Positions 18,041 through 29,969 of a stretch of DNA of 64,000 nucleotides are shown piece by piece. Origin of the DNA: Streptomyces sp. NBRC 110611 (GTDB lineage Bacteria; Actinomycetota; Actinomycetes; Streptomycetales; Streptomycetaceae); assembly GCF_001590865.1 (NCBI RefSeq), contig NZ_BBUY01000001.1:927522-991521 (forward strand), written 5' to 3'. Position numbers and translations under genes: made by a program. Positions within the stretch are counted from its first letter, which is position 1, and each line of letters starts with the position of its first letter. Under the pieces are notes generated by a model. That model saw nothing but the letters and a program-made list of their open reading frames with translations. It searched no databases and was not told where the DNA came from.

Positions 18041-18853
18041 TCAGCTCGTACGGCCCTTGGCGTCGAACAGCCGCATCCGGTCCAGCACCGCGTCCGCGGT
18101 CGGCCGGTGGAGCTCCTCGACGATGCGGCCGTCCGCGAGGAAGACCACCCGGTCCGCGTAAGCGGCGGCGACCGGGTCGTGGGTGACCATCACCACCGTC
18201 TGCTGCATCGCCCGCACCGACTCGCGCAGGAAGCCCAGCACCTCGGCGCCCGAGCGGGAGTCGAGGTTGCCGGTCGGCTCGTCCGCGAAGATGATCTCCG
18301 GCCGGGCGGCCAGCGCCCGGGCCACCGCCACCCGCTGCTGCTGACCGCCGGAGAGCTGCGCCGGGCGGTGCGCCAGCCGCCCGGAAAGGCCTACGGTCTC
18401 GATGACGCGGCTGACCCACTCCCGGTCGGGCTTACGGCCCGCGATGTCCATCGGCAGCGTGATGTTCTCCCCCGCGGAGAGCGTGGGCAGCAGGTTGAAC
18501 GCCTGGAAGATGAAGCCGATCTTGTCCCGGCGGAGCCGGGTCAGCTGCTTGTCGTTCAGCGACGCCAGCTCCACATCGCCTATCCGGGCCGAGCCGGACG
18601 AGATCGTGTCCAGGCCCGCCATGCAGTGCATCAGCGTGGACTTGCCGGAGCCGGACGGGCCCATGATCGCGGTGAACTGGGCCTTGCCGAACTCGACCGA
18701 GACGGAGTCCAGCGCTGTGACCCGGGTCTCCCCCTGGCCGTACACCTTGCTCAGATCCGTCGCACGGGCGGCGACGGCACGGGGGGTTGCGGGGGCACCG
18801 GGGGTACCGGGGAAGTGCTGCGGGGAACCCGGCACAGCTGCCGTGTGGGACAC
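18041..18853 (-). CDS. ABC transporter ATP-binding protein, MacB/LolD type
   Basis: 270 residues. Walker A GPSGSGKST at 65-73, Q-loop in GFIFQAFNLLPTL, signature LSGGQQQR, Walker B IIFADEPTGNLDS and the H-loop THD. The AFNLLPTLSAGEN segment and the NLDS after Walker B are typical of the LolD/MacB subfamily, which pairs with FtsX-type permeases. The N-terminal 28 residues are Pro/Ala-rich and not conserved. It powers the downstream permease. Confidence 0.93.
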   Translation of the reverse strand: MSHTAAVPGSPQHFPGTPGAPATPRAVAARATDLSKVYGQGETRVTALDSVSVEFGKAQFTAIMGPSGSGKSTLMHCMAGLDTISSGSARIGDVELASLNDKQLTRLRRDKIGFIFQAFNLLPTLSAGENITLPMDIAGRKPDREWVSRVIETVGLSGRLAHRPAQLSGGQQQRVAVARALAARPEIIFADEPTGNLDSRSGAEVLGFLRESVRAMQQTVVMVTHDPVAAAYADRVVFLADGRIVEELHRPTADAVLDRMRLFDAKGRTS

Positions 18854-19088
18854 GGGGGACTCCTGGAAAGGGACGGAAGCGAAGATTCAGCGATGCGGCG
18901 GACCCAGCGGATCCACCGTCCCTATTCTCGAATGCGCAGGTCAGCGCAGGCGTCAGCCGAAGGGACCGAAAGCCGTACCGGCCGCAGGTGCCACCCCCGG
19001 CCCCCCATGTCATCCTCTGGACGGAGAACCCTCCCCCCTGGGACCGACGGGATCTCTCAGGGGCGCCCCGGAAGTGCGCGGCCGGCGC

Positions 19089-19799
19089 TCACTGACCGGT
19101 GCGCGCCCAGAACTCCGCCAGGATGCGGTCCAGGAAGGCGCGGCCTGCCTCGCCGGACTCCTCCGCGCCGTCCCCGCCGCCCCAGTTGAGCGTCGTGGTC
19201 ATGGCCGCCTGGTACTCGGCGTGCAGCTCCCGCAGGACGTCCTGGATCCGCTGCCTGGGCAGCGGTACGAGCTTGCCGACCGGCCGTACGTAGCCCTGCC
19301 AGCGGCCGGTGACGGCGCTGATCAGCAGCTCGGTGAGGGCCGGGTCCCGGCCGGTGAAGCGGAGCAGCGCGGGCAGCGGCAGCCCCAGGGCTTCGGCGAG
19401 CGCCGCGGCCTGGCGGTCGTTGCCGCGCCACCGCCCGCCGGCCTCCAGCCGCTCGTACGCCGCCTGGTCCATGCCGATGGCCGACGCGAGGCCGTCCGGG
19501 GCGAGACCGGCCGCGAGGCGGTACTCGCGCAGGGTGCCCGGAGTGCCGATCAGGTCTCCGGGCGCGCACCACAAGGCGCCTGCCAGCGCCGTCAGTTCGG
19601 ACTCCGTGGGGGCGGATTCCCCCGATTCCCAGGACGCCACCGTCGCCGCCGGGACCCGCATTCCGTACGCGGCCCATATCCCGTAGGCGACATGGGCGGG
19701 GGTCATGCCGAGGGCCTCGCGGCACCGGCGGGCGGCCTCGGCGTCGAAGGGCGGCCTGCGCGGTTCCCCGGCTCGCGTGTCCCCGGATCGCGTGCTCAT
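19089..19799 (-). CDS. Regulator with two XRE-type helix-turn-helix domains
   Basis: 236 residues from the ATG at 19799 (MSTRSGDTRAG); an earlier in-frame ATG at 19832 is possible. Two Cro/C1-like segments are visible: about 20-75 (ALGMTPAHVAYGIWAAYG, VPAATVASWESGESAP) and about 85-135 (LREYRLAAGLAPDGLASAIGMDQAAYERLEAGG). A C-terminal helical domain ends in LDRILAEFWARTG. Two tandem HTH domains in one chain are unusual and could bind a long or asymmetric site. It lies between the ABC exporter and the two-component system, with no clear operon partner. Confidence 0.8.
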   Translation of the reverse strand: MSTRSGDTRAGEPRRPPFDAEAARRCREALGMTPAHVAYGIWAAYGMRVPAATVASWESGESAPTESELTALAGALWCAPGDLIGTPGTLREYRLAAGLAPDGLASAIGMDQAAYERLEAGGRWRGNDRQAAALAEALGLPLPALLRFTGRDPALTELLISAVTGRWQGYVRPVGKLVPLPRQRIQDVLRELHAEYQAAMTTTLNWGGGDGAEESGEAGRAFLDRILAEFWARTGQ

Positions 19800-19895
19800 C
19801 GGCACACGGTAGGGGACGGTACGGCCGGCCACCTATGGTGCGGACGCCCAAGGGTGAAACGCGAGGGAAAGTCGTAGGAAGCTCCATCGGCGGCC

Positions 19896-19998
19896 GGGGA
19901 AGCGGTCGGCGGCGGTCGGGGAAGCGGTCGGCGGCGGTCGGCGGTCAGGGCTCGGCGTCCGCGGTCAGGGCTCGGCGGTCGGCGGTCAGGGCCCGGCG
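19896..19998. repeat. Two adjacent short tandem-repeat arrays
   Basis: A 22-bp unit GGGGAAGCGGTCGGCGGCGG.. occurs twice (19896-19939). It is followed by three copies of a roughly 20-bp GCGGTCAGGGCTCGGCG unit (19941-19998), filling the gap after the response-regulator gene. No hairpin terminator is evident. Confidence 0.75.
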
Positions 19999-20013
19999 GT
20001 CAGTGGCCGGAGG

Positions 20014-20709
20014 TCAGACCGGATCGCTGTCCGACCAGCGGTAGCGCAACTCCGGGCGGCCGACCTGGCCGTACTGCGGGGCGCGGACGGCCCGGCCGCT
20101 CGCCACGAGGTGCTCCAGGTAACGGCGTGCGGTGATACGGGAGATGCCCACACCGGCGGCCGTCCCGGTCGCGGTCAGCCCGCCCTCGGCGGCCCGCAGG
20201 ACATCGGTGACCGCCCGCAGGGTGGCCGCGGTCAGGCCCTTGGGCAGCGCGGCCGGGCGCGGTGCGCGCAGCGCGGCGATGGTCCGGTCCACCTCGTCCT
20301 GCCCGCTGGCCTCGCCGGTGGTGGCCCGGAACGCGGCGTAACGGGTGAGCCGGTCGCGCAGCGTGGCGAAGGTGAACGGCTTCAGCACGTACTGCACCAC
20401 ACCGAGCGAGACGCCCTCGCGCACCATCGCCAGATCGCGGGCCGAGGTGACCGCGACGATGTCCGCGGTGTGGCCGGCCGCGCGCAGCGTACGCACCAGT
20501 TGGAGTCCGTGGCCGTCGGGGAGGAACAGGTCGAGCAGCACGAGATCGACCGGGTGGTGGTCGAGGTGGCGGCGGGCGGCCGCCATGGAGCGCGCGGTGC
20601 CGGAGACGGTGAAGCCGGGCACCCGCCTCACGTACAGGGCGTGCGCATCGGCGGCCACCGGGTCGTCCTCGACGACCAGCACCCGGATGCCGGCGGGGCT
20701 CGCGCTCAC
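20014..20709 (-). CDS. Response regulator, CitB/DcuR type
   Basis: 231 residues. The receiver domain (about 7-125) has acidic Asp15/Asp16, phospho-acceptor Asp60 in LVLLDLFLPD and the switch Lys in YVLKPF. The output region (about 165-225) is a winged-helix-like HTH with TAAGVGISRITARRYLEHL, as in CitB, DcuR and DctR regulators of C4-dicarboxylate or citrate uptake. The GTG at 20709 overlaps the kinase TGA (GTGA), so the two are translationally coupled. The likely target is the dicarboxylate symporter divergent from the kinase. Confidence 0.92.
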   Translation of the reverse strand: MSASPAGIRVLVVEDDPVAADAHALYVRRVPGFTVSGTARSMAAARRHLDHHPVDLVLLDLFLPDGHGLQLVRTLRAAGHTADIVAVTSARDLAMVREGVSLGVVQYVLKPFTFATLRDRLTRYAAFRATTGEASGQDEVDRTIAALRAPRPAALPKGLTAATLRAVTDVLRAAEGGLTATGTAAGVGISRITARRYLEHLVASGRAVRAPQYGQVGRPELRYRWSDSDPV

Positions 20710-22532
20710 CCGGCGCCTCCGCTCGGGCAGGTGCCCAGTGCGCACTCGCTCGTCGCGCACCCTTCCGCCGTCGCGCGCCCTTCCGCCGTCGTGCACCTTC
20801 CCGCCTCCTCCGCCCGCAGGGGCAGCCGTACGGTGAACCGCGCGCCGCCCGCCGGCGCCCGGTCCAGGGTGAGCGTGCCGCCGTTGCGCCGGGTCGCCTG
20901 CCGGGCCAGGGCCAGGCCCAGACCGCGGCCCGCGCCCTGTTTGGTGCTCCAGCCCCGCCGGAAGATCTCCTCGGCGGCGTCCGTGGCCACCCCCGGCCCG
21001 TTGTCCGCCACCCGCAGCAGCAGTTCACCGTCGGCCGCCCGCGCGGTGACCCGCACCCGCGGCGCCTCCACGGCGCCGTGCTCCGGGGCCGCATCCAGGG
21101 CCGGGGCCGGAGAAACCGCAGCCGGGGCCGCAGCCGGGCCCGGGACCGGAGAAACCGCGGCCGGAGCAGGGGCGGCCGCGTCGATCGCGTTGTCGACGAG
21201 GTTGCCCAGCACGGTCACCAGATCGCGGGCCGGCAGACCGGGCGGCAGCACCCCGTCGTCGATCCGGCTGTCCGGCGTCAGGGTCAGCTCCACCCCGCGC
21301 TCATGGGCCTGCGCGGCCTTGCCGAGCAGCAGCGCGGCCAGCACCGGCTCGGCGACCGCCGCGACGACCCGATCCGTCAGCGCCTGTGCCAGCTCCAGCT
21401 CCGCCGTGGCGAACCCGACCGCCTCCTCGGCCCGTCCCAGCTCGATCAGCGACACCACGGTGTGCAGCCGGTTGGCGGCCTCGTGGGCCTGTGACCGCAG
21501 GGCCTCGGCGAAGCCGCGTACCGAGTCCAACTCCCCGGCCAGCGCCTGGAGTTCGGTGTGATCGCGCAGGGTGACGACGCTGCCGCGCCGGTCGCCGCCG
21601 GAGACCGGGGCGGAGTTGACGACCAGCACCCGCTCGGCGGTCAGATGCAGCTCGTCCCGCCGCGGGCCCGGCGCCAGCAGCGCCTCGGTGAGCGGCCCCG
21701 GCAGCCCCAGCTCGCCCACCGGCCGGCCCACCGCGTCCCCGGGCAGCCCCAGCAACTCCCGCCCGCCGTCGTTGACCAGGGCGACCCGGCGCCGTCCGTC
21801 GAGCATCAGCAGCCCCTCGCGCACGGCGTGCAGCGCGGCCTGGTGGTAGTCGTGCATCCGGCTCAGCTCCCGGGCGTTCATGCCGTGGGTGTGCCGCCGC
21901 AGCCGGGCGTTGATGACGTACGTGCCCGCCCCGCCGAGCGCCAGGGCCGCGGCGGCCACCCCGGCCACCGCGAGGAGCTGGTCGCGCAGCTGCGCGCTGA
22001 TGGTCTCGATGGTGATCCCGGAGCTGACCAGCGCGGTGATCCGGCCGCCGCGCCGCGGGTCGTGGACCGGCGCGACGACCCGTACGGACGGGCCGAGCAC
22101 CCCGGGGTGCGTCTCCGCGAAGACCCTGCCGTCCAGCGCCGGGCCGGTGTGCCCCAGGTACTTCCCGCCGATCGCGGACGGCTGCGGATGCGTCCAGCGG
22201 GTCCCGTCCGGGGCCATCACCACCACGAAGTCGACGCCGGCGTCCCGCCGCAGCCGCTCGGTGTACGGCTGGAGCGCGGCGGTGGGATCCGCCGTGCGGG
22301 CCGCCGCCACCACGGCCGGCGAGCCGGCGACGGCGGTGGCCGCCGCGGTCGCCTGCCGCCGCGCGGTCTCCTCCGCCTGCCGCCCGGCGTTGACGTACGC
22401 GAAGCCGGCGCAGCCCGTGACGACCGCCGTCACCAGCACCACCTGCATCGCGAAGAGCTGCCCGGCGAGGCTGCGGGGGCCGCGCAGCCGGCGCGATGGC
22501 CGGGGCCGGGCCCGGGGTCGGGGGAGTCGCAT
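20706..22532 (-). CDS. Sensor histidine kinase, CitA/DcuS type
   Basis: 608 residues. Two transmembrane helices (about 27-49 and 185-206) flank an extracytoplasmic Cache/PAS sensor (about 50-184, containing VMAPDGTRWTHP and the SSGITIETI exit strand). A cytoplasmic PAS domain (about 225-330) follows. The phospho-acceptor His350 sits in SQAHEAANRLHT (an SpoOB-like dimerisation helix). The ATPase domain has the N box NLVDN at 444-448, DNGPG at 510-514 and GRGLGLAL. Between the N and G1 boxes there is an unusual Ala/Pro-rich insertion of about 38 residues. It is coupled to the downstream regulator and divergent from the symporter. It probably senses citrate or a C4-dicarboxylate. Confidence 0.92.
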   Translation of the reverse strand: MRLPRPRARPRPSRRLRGPRSLAGQLFAMQVVLVTAVVTGCAGFAYVNAGRQAEETARRQATAAATAVAGSPAVVAAARTADPTAALQPYTERLRRDAGVDFVVVMAPDGTRWTHPQPSAIGGKYLGHTGPALDGRVFAETHPGVLGPSVRVVAPVHDPRRGGRITALVSSGITIETISAQLRDQLLAVAGVAAAALALGGAGTYVINARLRRHTHGMNARELSRMHDYHQAALHAVREGLLMLDGRRRVALVNDGGRELLGLPGDAVGRPVGELGLPGPLTEALLAPGPRRDELHLTAERVLVVNSAPVSGGDRRGSVVTLRDHTELQALAGELDSVRGFAEALRSQAHEAANRLHTVVSLIELGRAEEAVGFATAELELAQALTDRVVAAVAEPVLAALLLGKAAQAHERGVELTLTPDSRIDDGVLPPGLPARDLVTVLGNLVDNAIDAAAPAPAAVSPVPGPAAAPAAVSPAPALDAAPEHGAVEAPRVRVTARAADGELLLRVADNGPGVATDAAEEIFRRGWSTKQGAGRGLGLALARQATRRNGGTLTLDRAPAGGARFTVRLPLRAEEAGRCTTAEGRATAEGCATSECALGTCPSGGAG

Positions 22533-22552
22533 GCGGAACAGTCTGCCGGGTC

Positions 22553-22573
22553 ACATTTACATGAACGAAATGT
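22553..22573. promoter_or_regulatory. Candidate response-regulator operator
   Basis: ACATTT, 9-nt spacer, AAATGT: an AT-rich inverted repeat in the otherwise GC-rich 152-bp region between the divergent kinase and symporter genes. AT-rich sites are typical for DcuR/DctR-class regulators. Confidence 0.5.
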
Positions 22574-22684
22574 ACGTAAGGGTGACGGGTGCCACAACGG
22601 AGTGCATAGTCGCCGGGACTCGTTGTGCGGCGGGGCCGCAGGTCACCGCGCGACCGCACAACCGCAGAACCGAGGAGGCAGCCC

Positions 22685-24100
22685 GTGGCCGCACAGACCC
22701 CACCGTCCGGGGGGAGCACCGACGAGACCGTGCCACCGGAGCGGGCCGTGCCACCGCAGCAGGCCACGTCGCCGGACCGGACCGCGCCCCCGAAGCGGGA
22801 CCGGACCCACTACCTCTACCTCGCCGTGATCGGCGCGGTGCTGCTCGGCATCCTCGTGGGCTTCGCGGCGCCCGGCGTCGCCGTCGAACTCAAGCCGCTC
22901 GGTACCGGGTTCGTGAACCTGATCAAGATGATGATCTCGCCGGTCATCTTCTGCACCATCGTGCTGGGCGTCGGCTCGGTCCGTAAGGCCGCCAAGGTCG
23001 GCGCGGTGGGCGGGCTGGCCCTCGGCTACTTCATGGTGATGTCGACGGTCGCCCTCGCCATCGGCCTGGTCGTCGGCAACGTCCTGGAGCCCGGCTCCGG
23101 CCTCCACCTCACCGAGTCCGTACGGCACGCCGGCCAGGCCCAGACGTCGGGCGACGCCGAATCGCTGTCCGCGTTCCTGCTCGGCATGATCCCCACCACG
23201 CTGGTCTCCGCCTTCACCCAGGGCGAGGTCCTGCAGACGCTGCTGGTGGCGCTGCTGGTCGGCTTCGGGCTCCAGGCGCTGGGAGCCGCCGGGGAGCCGG
23301 TGCTGCGCGGTATCGGGCACGTCCAGAAGCTGGTCTTCCGGGTGCTGTCCATGATCATGTGGGTGGCGCCGGTGGGCGCCTTCGGCGCGATCGCCGCGCT
23401 GGTCGGCCAGACCGGGCTGGACGCGCTGAAGTCGCTGGCCATCATCATGGTCGGCTTCTACGTGACCTGTCTGCTGTTCGTGATCGTGGTCCTCGGTGCG
23501 CTGCTCCGCCTCGTCGCCGGCGTCAACATCTTCCTGCTGTTGAAGTACCTGGCCCGGGAATTCCTCCTGATCCTCTCCACCTCCTCCTCGGAGTCCGCGC
23601 TGCCGCGCCTCATCGCCAAGATGGAGCACCTGGGCGTCAGCAAGCCGGTCGTCGGCATCACCGTCCCGACCGGCTACAGCTTCAACCTCGACGGCACCGC
23701 CATCTACCTCACGATGTCCTCGCTGTTCGTGGCCGAGGCGATGGGCAAGCCGCTCTCCCTCGGCCAGCAGATCTCCCTCCTGGTATTCATGATCATCGCC
23801 TCGAAGGGCGCGGCCGGAGTCACCGGCGCCGGCCTGGCGACGCTCGCCGGCGGTCTCCAGTCGCACCGCCCCGAACTCGTCGACGGCGTCGGCCTGATCG
23901 TCGGCATCGACCGCTTCATGAGCGAGGCCCGTGCCCTGACCAACTTCGCGGGCAACGCGGTGGCCACCGTCCTGGTCGGCACCTGGACCAAGGAGATCGA
24001 CAAGCCCCGGGCCGCCGAGGTCCTCGCCGGCCGGATCCCCTTCGACGAGAAGACCCTGACCGCCGACCACGGACATGGCGGCCGCCCCGCAGGCTCCTAG
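22685..24100 (+). CDS. Cation:dicarboxylate symporter, DctA/GltP family
   Basis: 471 residues from a GTG preceded by GAGGAGGC. Imports C4-dicarboxylates (or glutamate) with protons or sodium across the cell membrane. Family signatures are clear: the re-entrant loop [21 protein letters not shown] in helix 7, [11 protein letters not shown] in hairpin 2 and the substrate-binding segment [19 protein letters not shown] non-conserved Pro-rich N-terminus of about 35 residues precedes the first helix. The paired sensor kinase and regulator are divergent upstream. Its TAG stop overlaps the glgB stop on the opposite strand. Confidence 0.94.
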   Translation: MAAQTPPSGGSTDETVPPERAVPPQQATSPDRTAPPKRDRTHYLYLAVIGAVLLGILVGFAAPGVAVELKPLGTGFVNLIKMMISPVIFCTIVLGVGSVRKAAKVGAVGGLALGYFMVMSTVALAIGLVVGNVLEPGSGLHLTESVRHAGQAQTSGDAESLSAFLLGMIPTTLVSAFTQGEVLQTLLVALLVGFGLQALGAAGEPVLRGIGHVQKLVFRVLSMIMWVAPVGAFGAIAALVGQTGLDALKSLAIIMVGFYVTCLLFVIVVLGALLRLVAGVNIFLLLKYLAREFLLILSTSSSESALPRLIAKMEHLGVSKPVVGITVPTGYSFNLDGTAIYLTMSSLFVAEAMGKPLSLGQQISLLVFMIIASKGAAGVTGAGLATLAGGLQSHRPELVDGVGLIVGIDRFMSEARALTNFAGNAVATVLVGTWTKEIDKPRAAEVLAGRIPFDEKTLTADHGHGGRPAGS

Positions 24101-26439
24101 GCAGGCCGTAGCCAGATGGTGGCCAAGGGGGGAAGGGTCACGGTCAGGGACCTGGTGCGGCCGTTCCAGGGGACGGGTTCGGCTTTCACGGGGCCCGGGT
24201 TGGTGATGCCGCTGCCGCCGTAGCGGAGCGCGTCGGTGTTGAGGACCTCGCGCCAGGCGGGCAGGGCGTCCGGGATGCCGAGGCGGTAGGTGTGGCGGAC
24301 GACGGGGGAGAAGTTGGTGACCGAGAGCAGAGCGGCGCGGTCGGCGGCGAAGCGGAGGAAGGACAGGACGTTGTCCTCGCTCGCGTCGCCGTCGATCCAG
24401 CTGAAGCCGGCCGGGTCGGTGTCGCGCTCCCAGAGGGCGGGGGTGGCGGCGTACCGGCGGTTCAGGTCCCGTACGAGATCGCGGACGCCGCGGTGGTCCG
24501 GCTCGGCCTCGTACGAGGGGTCGAGCAGCCACCAGTCCGGGCCGTGCGCCTCGGACCACTCCGCGCCCTGCGCGAACTCCTGGCCCATGAAGAGGAGTTG
24601 CTTGCCGGGGTGGGCCCACATGAAGCCCAGGTACGCGCGGTGGTCGGCGCGCTGCTGCCACCAGTCGCCGGGCATCTTCGACACCAGCGCCCGCTTGCCG
24701 TGCACCACCTCGTCGTGGGAGATCGGCAGTACGTAGTTCTCGCTGTACGCGTAGACCATCGAGAAGGTCATCTCGTGGTGGTGGTACTTGCGGTGCACCG
24801 GCTCCTTGGACATGTAGACGAGGGAGTCGTGCATCCAGCCCATGTTCCACTTCAGGCCGAAGCCCAGACCGCCCTGGTCGGTCGGCCGGGTGACGCCGTC
24901 CCAGGCCGTGGACTCCTCGGCGATGGTGACGACGCCGGGGCAGCGCTTGTAGACCGTGGCGTTCATCTCCTGGAGGAAGGCGACGGCGTCGAGGTTCTCC
25001 CGGCCGCCGTACGCGTTCGGGGTCCACTGGCCGTCCCCGCGTGAGTAGTCGAGGTAGAGCATGGAGGCGACGGCGTCCACGCGCAGCCCGTCGATGTGGA
25101 ACTCCTCGCACCAGTACACCGCGTTGGCCACCAGGAAGTTACGGACCTCGGTGCGGCCGTAGTCGAACTCCAGGGTGCCCCAGTCGGGGTGTGCGGCCCG
25201 GGCCGGGTCCTGGGGCTCGTAGAGCGGACGGCCGTCGAACTCGGCCAGCGCCCAGTCGTCGCGCGGGAAGTGCGCCGGCACCCAGTCCATCAGCACCCCG
25301 ATACCGGCCCGGTGCAGGGCGTCGATCAGGAAGCGGAAGTCGTCGGGGGTGCCCATCCGGGCGGTGGGGGCGTAGAAGCCGGTCACCTGGTAGCCCCAGG
25401 AGCCGCCGAAGGGGTGCTCGGACGGGGGCATGAACTCGACGTGGGTGAAGCCCAGGTCCTTGACGTAGCAGGGGAGTTGGGCCGCCAGCTGGCGGTAGGT
25501 GAGGCCGGGGCGCCAGGAGGGGAGGTGCACCTCGTAGACGGAGAACGGGGCCTCGTGGACGGGGGGCCGCCCGCGGCGGGCCATCCAGTCGGCGTCCTGC
25601 CAGCGGTGGTGGGACTCCGTCACGACCGAGGCGGTGGCGGGCGGGCACTCGGTCCGGCGGGCCATGGGGTCGGCGCGTACCGTCTTCGAGCCGTCCGGCC
25701 GGGTGATCTCGAACTTGTACAGCTCGCCCTCGCCGATGCCGGGGAGGAACAGCTCCCAGACCCCGGAGGAGCCGAGGGACCGCATGGGGCAGGAGGTGCC
25801 GTCCCAGTAGTTGAAGTCGCCGAGCACCCGGACGCCCCGCGCGTTGGGCGCCCAGACCGTGAAGCGGGTGCCGGTCACACCCTGGTGGTCCATGGGCCGC
25901 GCGCCGAGCGCCCGCCACAGCTGCTCGTGCCGGCCCTCGCCGAACAGGTGCAGGTCCAGCTCGCCGAGCGCGGGCAGGAAGCGGTAGGGGTCGTGGGCGG
26001 TCAGAGTGGTGTCGTCACCGTAGTCGATGAGGAGTTCGTAGTCGGGGGCGGTGCGGAGCGGCAGTACGCCGGCGAAGAGGCCGTCGCCCTCGGAGCGCAG
26101 CGCGGCGCGCAGGCCCGGGGCGACGACGGTGACGGCCTTCGCGAACGGGCGGAGCGCGCGGATGAGGAGGCCGCCGCGTACGGGGTGGGCGCCGAGCAGG
26201 GCATGCGGATCGTGGTGGGCGCCGGACAGCAGCCGGGCGCGGTCCTCGTCGGGGAGCGGGGCGGCGGCCCGCACTCCGTGCCCGCCGGGCGGCGGTGCCG
26301 GCGTCGGTCTCGGCGGACGGGAGCGGTCCGCGGGGCCGGAGGATGCCGTGCCGCGGTCGGTGGACGGCGGGTGGGGGCGCTCCTGGGCCGGCGGCCGGGG
26401 CGGGGCCGGGGCGGTCGGGGGAGCGGGCCTGGATCTCAC
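24097..26439 (-). CDS. glgB: 1,4-alpha-glucan branching enzyme
   Basis: 780 residues. Forms alpha-1,6 branches in glycogen-like alpha-glucan. About 60 Pro-rich residues, peculiar to this protein, precede the N-terminal beta domain(s) (about 65-290, including [18 protein letters not shown]). The GH13 barrel (about 300-680) has nucleophile Asp455 ([10 protein letters not shown]), acid Glu508 (TIAEES) and Asp576 (SHDEVVHG); a C-terminal beta domain follows. The GTG start at 26439 has AGGAGG upstream and overlaps the pep2 TGA (GTGA). It is last in the glgE-treS-pep2-glgB operon, where it branches the linear glucan made by GlgE. The tail-to-tail CTAG overlap with the symporter leaves no room for a terminator. 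Confidence 0.96.
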   Translation of the reverse strand: MRSRPAPPTAPAPPRPPAQERPHPPSTDRGTASSGPADRSRPPRPTPAPPPGGHGVRAAAPLPDEDRARLLSGAHHDPHALLGAHPVRGGLLIRALRPFAKAVTVVAPGLRAALRSEGDGLFAGVLPLRTAPDYELLIDYGDDTTLTAHDPYRFLPALGELDLHLFGEGRHEQLWRALGARPMDHQGVTGTRFTVWAPNARGVRVLGDFNYWDGTSCPMRSLGSSGVWELFLPGIGEGELYKFEITRPDGSKTVRADPMARRTECPPATASVVTESHHRWQDADWMARRGRPPVHEAPFSVYEVHLPSWRPGLTYRQLAAQLPCYVKDLGFTHVEFMPPSEHPFGGSWGYQVTGFYAPTARMGTPDDFRFLIDALHRAGIGVLMDWVPAHFPRDDWALAEFDGRPLYEPQDPARAAHPDWGTLEFDYGRTEVRNFLVANAVYWCEEFHIDGLRVDAVASMLYLDYSRGDGQWTPNAYGGRENLDAVAFLQEMNATVYKRCPGVVTIAEESTAWDGVTRPTDQGGLGFGLKWNMGWMHDSLVYMSKEPVHRKYHHHEMTFSMVYAYSENYVLPISHDEVVHGKRALVSKMPGDWWQQRADHRAYLGFMWAHPGKQLLFMGQEFAQGAEWSEAHGPDWWLLDPSYEAEPDHRGVRDLVRDLNRRYAATPALWERDTDPAGFSWIDGDASEDNVLSFLRFAADRAALLSVTNFSPVVRHTYRLGIPDALPAWREVLNTDALRYGGSGITNPGPVKAEPVPWNGRTRSLTVTLPPLATIWLRPA

Positions 26440-27947
26440 GGGTGGGGCCTCCTGGGGGAAGGGCGTGGGGTGCTGCCGGGGCCCGGGGGGTGCCCGGCGG
26501 GCTCCCCGTCGGCCGCCAGCCGCCGGATCGCGGCCATCGGGACGGACAGCCAGTCGGGCCGGTGCCGGGCCTCGTAGAGCACCTCGTAGACGGCCTTGTC
26601 GGTCTCGTACGCACGCATCAGTTCGGGCGCCGAGTGCGGATCGAGCCCGCCGGCCTCGGCGTAGCCCCGGCAGTAGGCGGCACGGGTGCGCCGGGCCCAG
26701 TCCAGTGCCCAGGGGTCCCCGCCGGCCGGTCCGCTGCGGGCCGCGTAGTCGAAGGAGCGCAGCATCGCCGCGACGTCCCGCACCGTGGGCTGGAGGCGGC
26801 GCCGCTCGGCCAGCGGGCGGGCCGGTTCGCCCTCGAAGTCGATCAGCGACCAGCGGCCCCCGTCGGCGGAGCGCAGCGTCTGGCCCAGGTGCAGATCGCC
26901 GTGGATGCGCTGGGCGGCCCAGCTCCGGCCGTCGCGGCCCACCGCGGCCAGCGCGTCGAAGGCGGTGCCCAGCCGCGCCCGGTAGGGCTGGAGTACGGGC
27001 ACGGCGCGGGCGGTGGCCGCCAGCCGCCGGCGCATCCGGGCGGCGATCTCCGCCAGCTGCGGGCGGCGCAGCTCGGTGGTCGGCAGGGTCTGCGCGAGGG
27101 CGGTGTGCACCTCCGCGGTGGCGTGCCCGAGCGCCCGGGCCGGGCCGGTGAAGTCGGCGCGTACCGCCAGGGCGTTGAGGGCCAGCTGCCAGCCGTCCGC
27201 CGACCCCCGCAGGAACGGCTGGAGCACGCCGAGTGTCGTCGCCTCCCCGCTCTCGTCCGTGGTCGCCGACTCGAACCACGCGGCGGGCGCCGGGACCCGT
27301 ACGCACGGGGTGCCCGCCAGCGCCCGTGACAGCTCCAGGTCCGGGTTGACGCCCGGTTCGATGCGGCGGAAGAGCTTCAGGATGAACGATTCTCCGTACA
27401 CGATGGAGGAGTTGGACTGCTCGACGGCGATCGGCCGGGCGGGCAGCCCGGAGGGGATGTCCACGCCCGGTTCGCGGTGGAAACGCAGGGCGCCGAGCCG
27501 CCCCGGCACCCGGAGCCGTTCCAGCAGCAGCCCGCACAGCCGGTTGTCGAGCAGCGCGTCATAGACCGTACGGCCGCGCAGCGGGCCGCCGCCCGGCCGG
27601 CCGATCACCGCCGGTGCCAGCTGTGGCGGCGGTGCCGGATGCACGCCGAGCAGGAGCTGATAGCGGTCGCCGCCGGTGGCGGCGCGGCGGGGCGGGCCGC
27701 TCTGCTGGGCCCGGACGAGCAGCTGGAGCAGCCCCGGTGTGGTGCCCTCGCCGGTGCACGGCAGCAGTTCGGTCGCCGAGAGCAGGGTGAAGCCGGTGAT
27801 CAGCCGCCCTTTGCCGGCGAACCAGCGCTGGCGCGGCACCCATACGGCCAGCAGGGGGACGAGCGAGGGGAGCAGGTCGGGGGCGGTGACGAGCGGGCGG
27901 TGGTCTGGGCTGTTGCGGGCGGCGCGGGTCGGGGCGGTGTCCGGCAT
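26436..27947 (-). CDS. pep2: Maltokinase (Pep2/Mak1)
   Basis: 503 residues from the ATG at 27947, placed after GGAAAGGA; a GTG at 27974 would swallow that site. Phosphorylates maltose with ATP to alpha-maltose-1-phosphate, the GlgE substrate. The N-terminal cap region (about 25-140) contains the [12 protein letters not shown] motif typical of maltokinases. The kinase-like core has catalytic HGDLHLGQ (about 349-356) and metal-binding [11 protein letters not shown] (about 369-379). The Pro-rich tail overlaps the glgB start. It follows treS by a 282-bp gap on the same strand. Confidence 0.94.
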   Translation of the reverse strand: MPDTAPTRAARNSPDHRPLVTAPDLLPSLVPLLAVWVPRQRWFAGKGRLITGFTLLSATELLPCTGEGTTPGLLQLLVRAQQSGPPRRAATGGDRYQLLLGVHPAPPPQLAPAVIGRPGGGPLRGRTVYDALLDNRLCGLLLERLRVPGRLGALRFHREPGVDIPSGLPARPIAVEQSNSSIVYGESFILKLFRRIEPGVNPDLELSRALAGTPCVRVPAPAAWFESATTDESGEATTLGVLQPFLRGSADGWQLALNALAVRADFTGPARALGHATAEVHTALAQTLPTTELRRPQLAEIAARMRRRLAATARAVPVLQPYRARLGTAFDALAAVGRDGRSWAAQRIHGDLHLGQTLRSADGGRWSLIDFEGEPARPLAERRRLQPTVRDVAAMLRSFDYAARSGPAGGDPWALDWARRTRAAYCRGYAEAGGLDPHSAPELMRAYETDKAVYEVLYEARHRPDWLSVPMAAIRRLAADGEPAGHPPGPGSTPRPSPRRPHP

Positions 27948-28229
27948 GGCGTGTCGCGTCCTTTCCCCGGGCACACGACAGATAGGGCAAAGTGTCCCGG
28001 AATGCGGGCTTCACTGTGCGGTGGCGCGGTGGCGGTACCCCCGTACGGAGGCTGGCGTCCCCCCGGACGTGCTCCGGGTGCACCGGGCGGGACCGAGGGG
28101 ACGAGGGGGACGGCAGGCGCGGCGGTGACGGGGTACCGGGCGCCCGTGTCCGGTCAGGGGGCCGGCCGGGCCGTGTGCGTCACGGGGTCGGCCCCGTCAT
28201 GGGTTCGGCCCGTCATGGGTTCGGCGTCG

Positions 28230-29965
<1,736 letters not shown>

Positions 29966-29969
<4 letters not shown>

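Noticed and set aside
26440..27537. Long N-terminal extension of glgB
   Set aside because: That frame is an out-of-frame reading of pep2; the GTG at 26439 has AGGAGG and the GTGA coupling.
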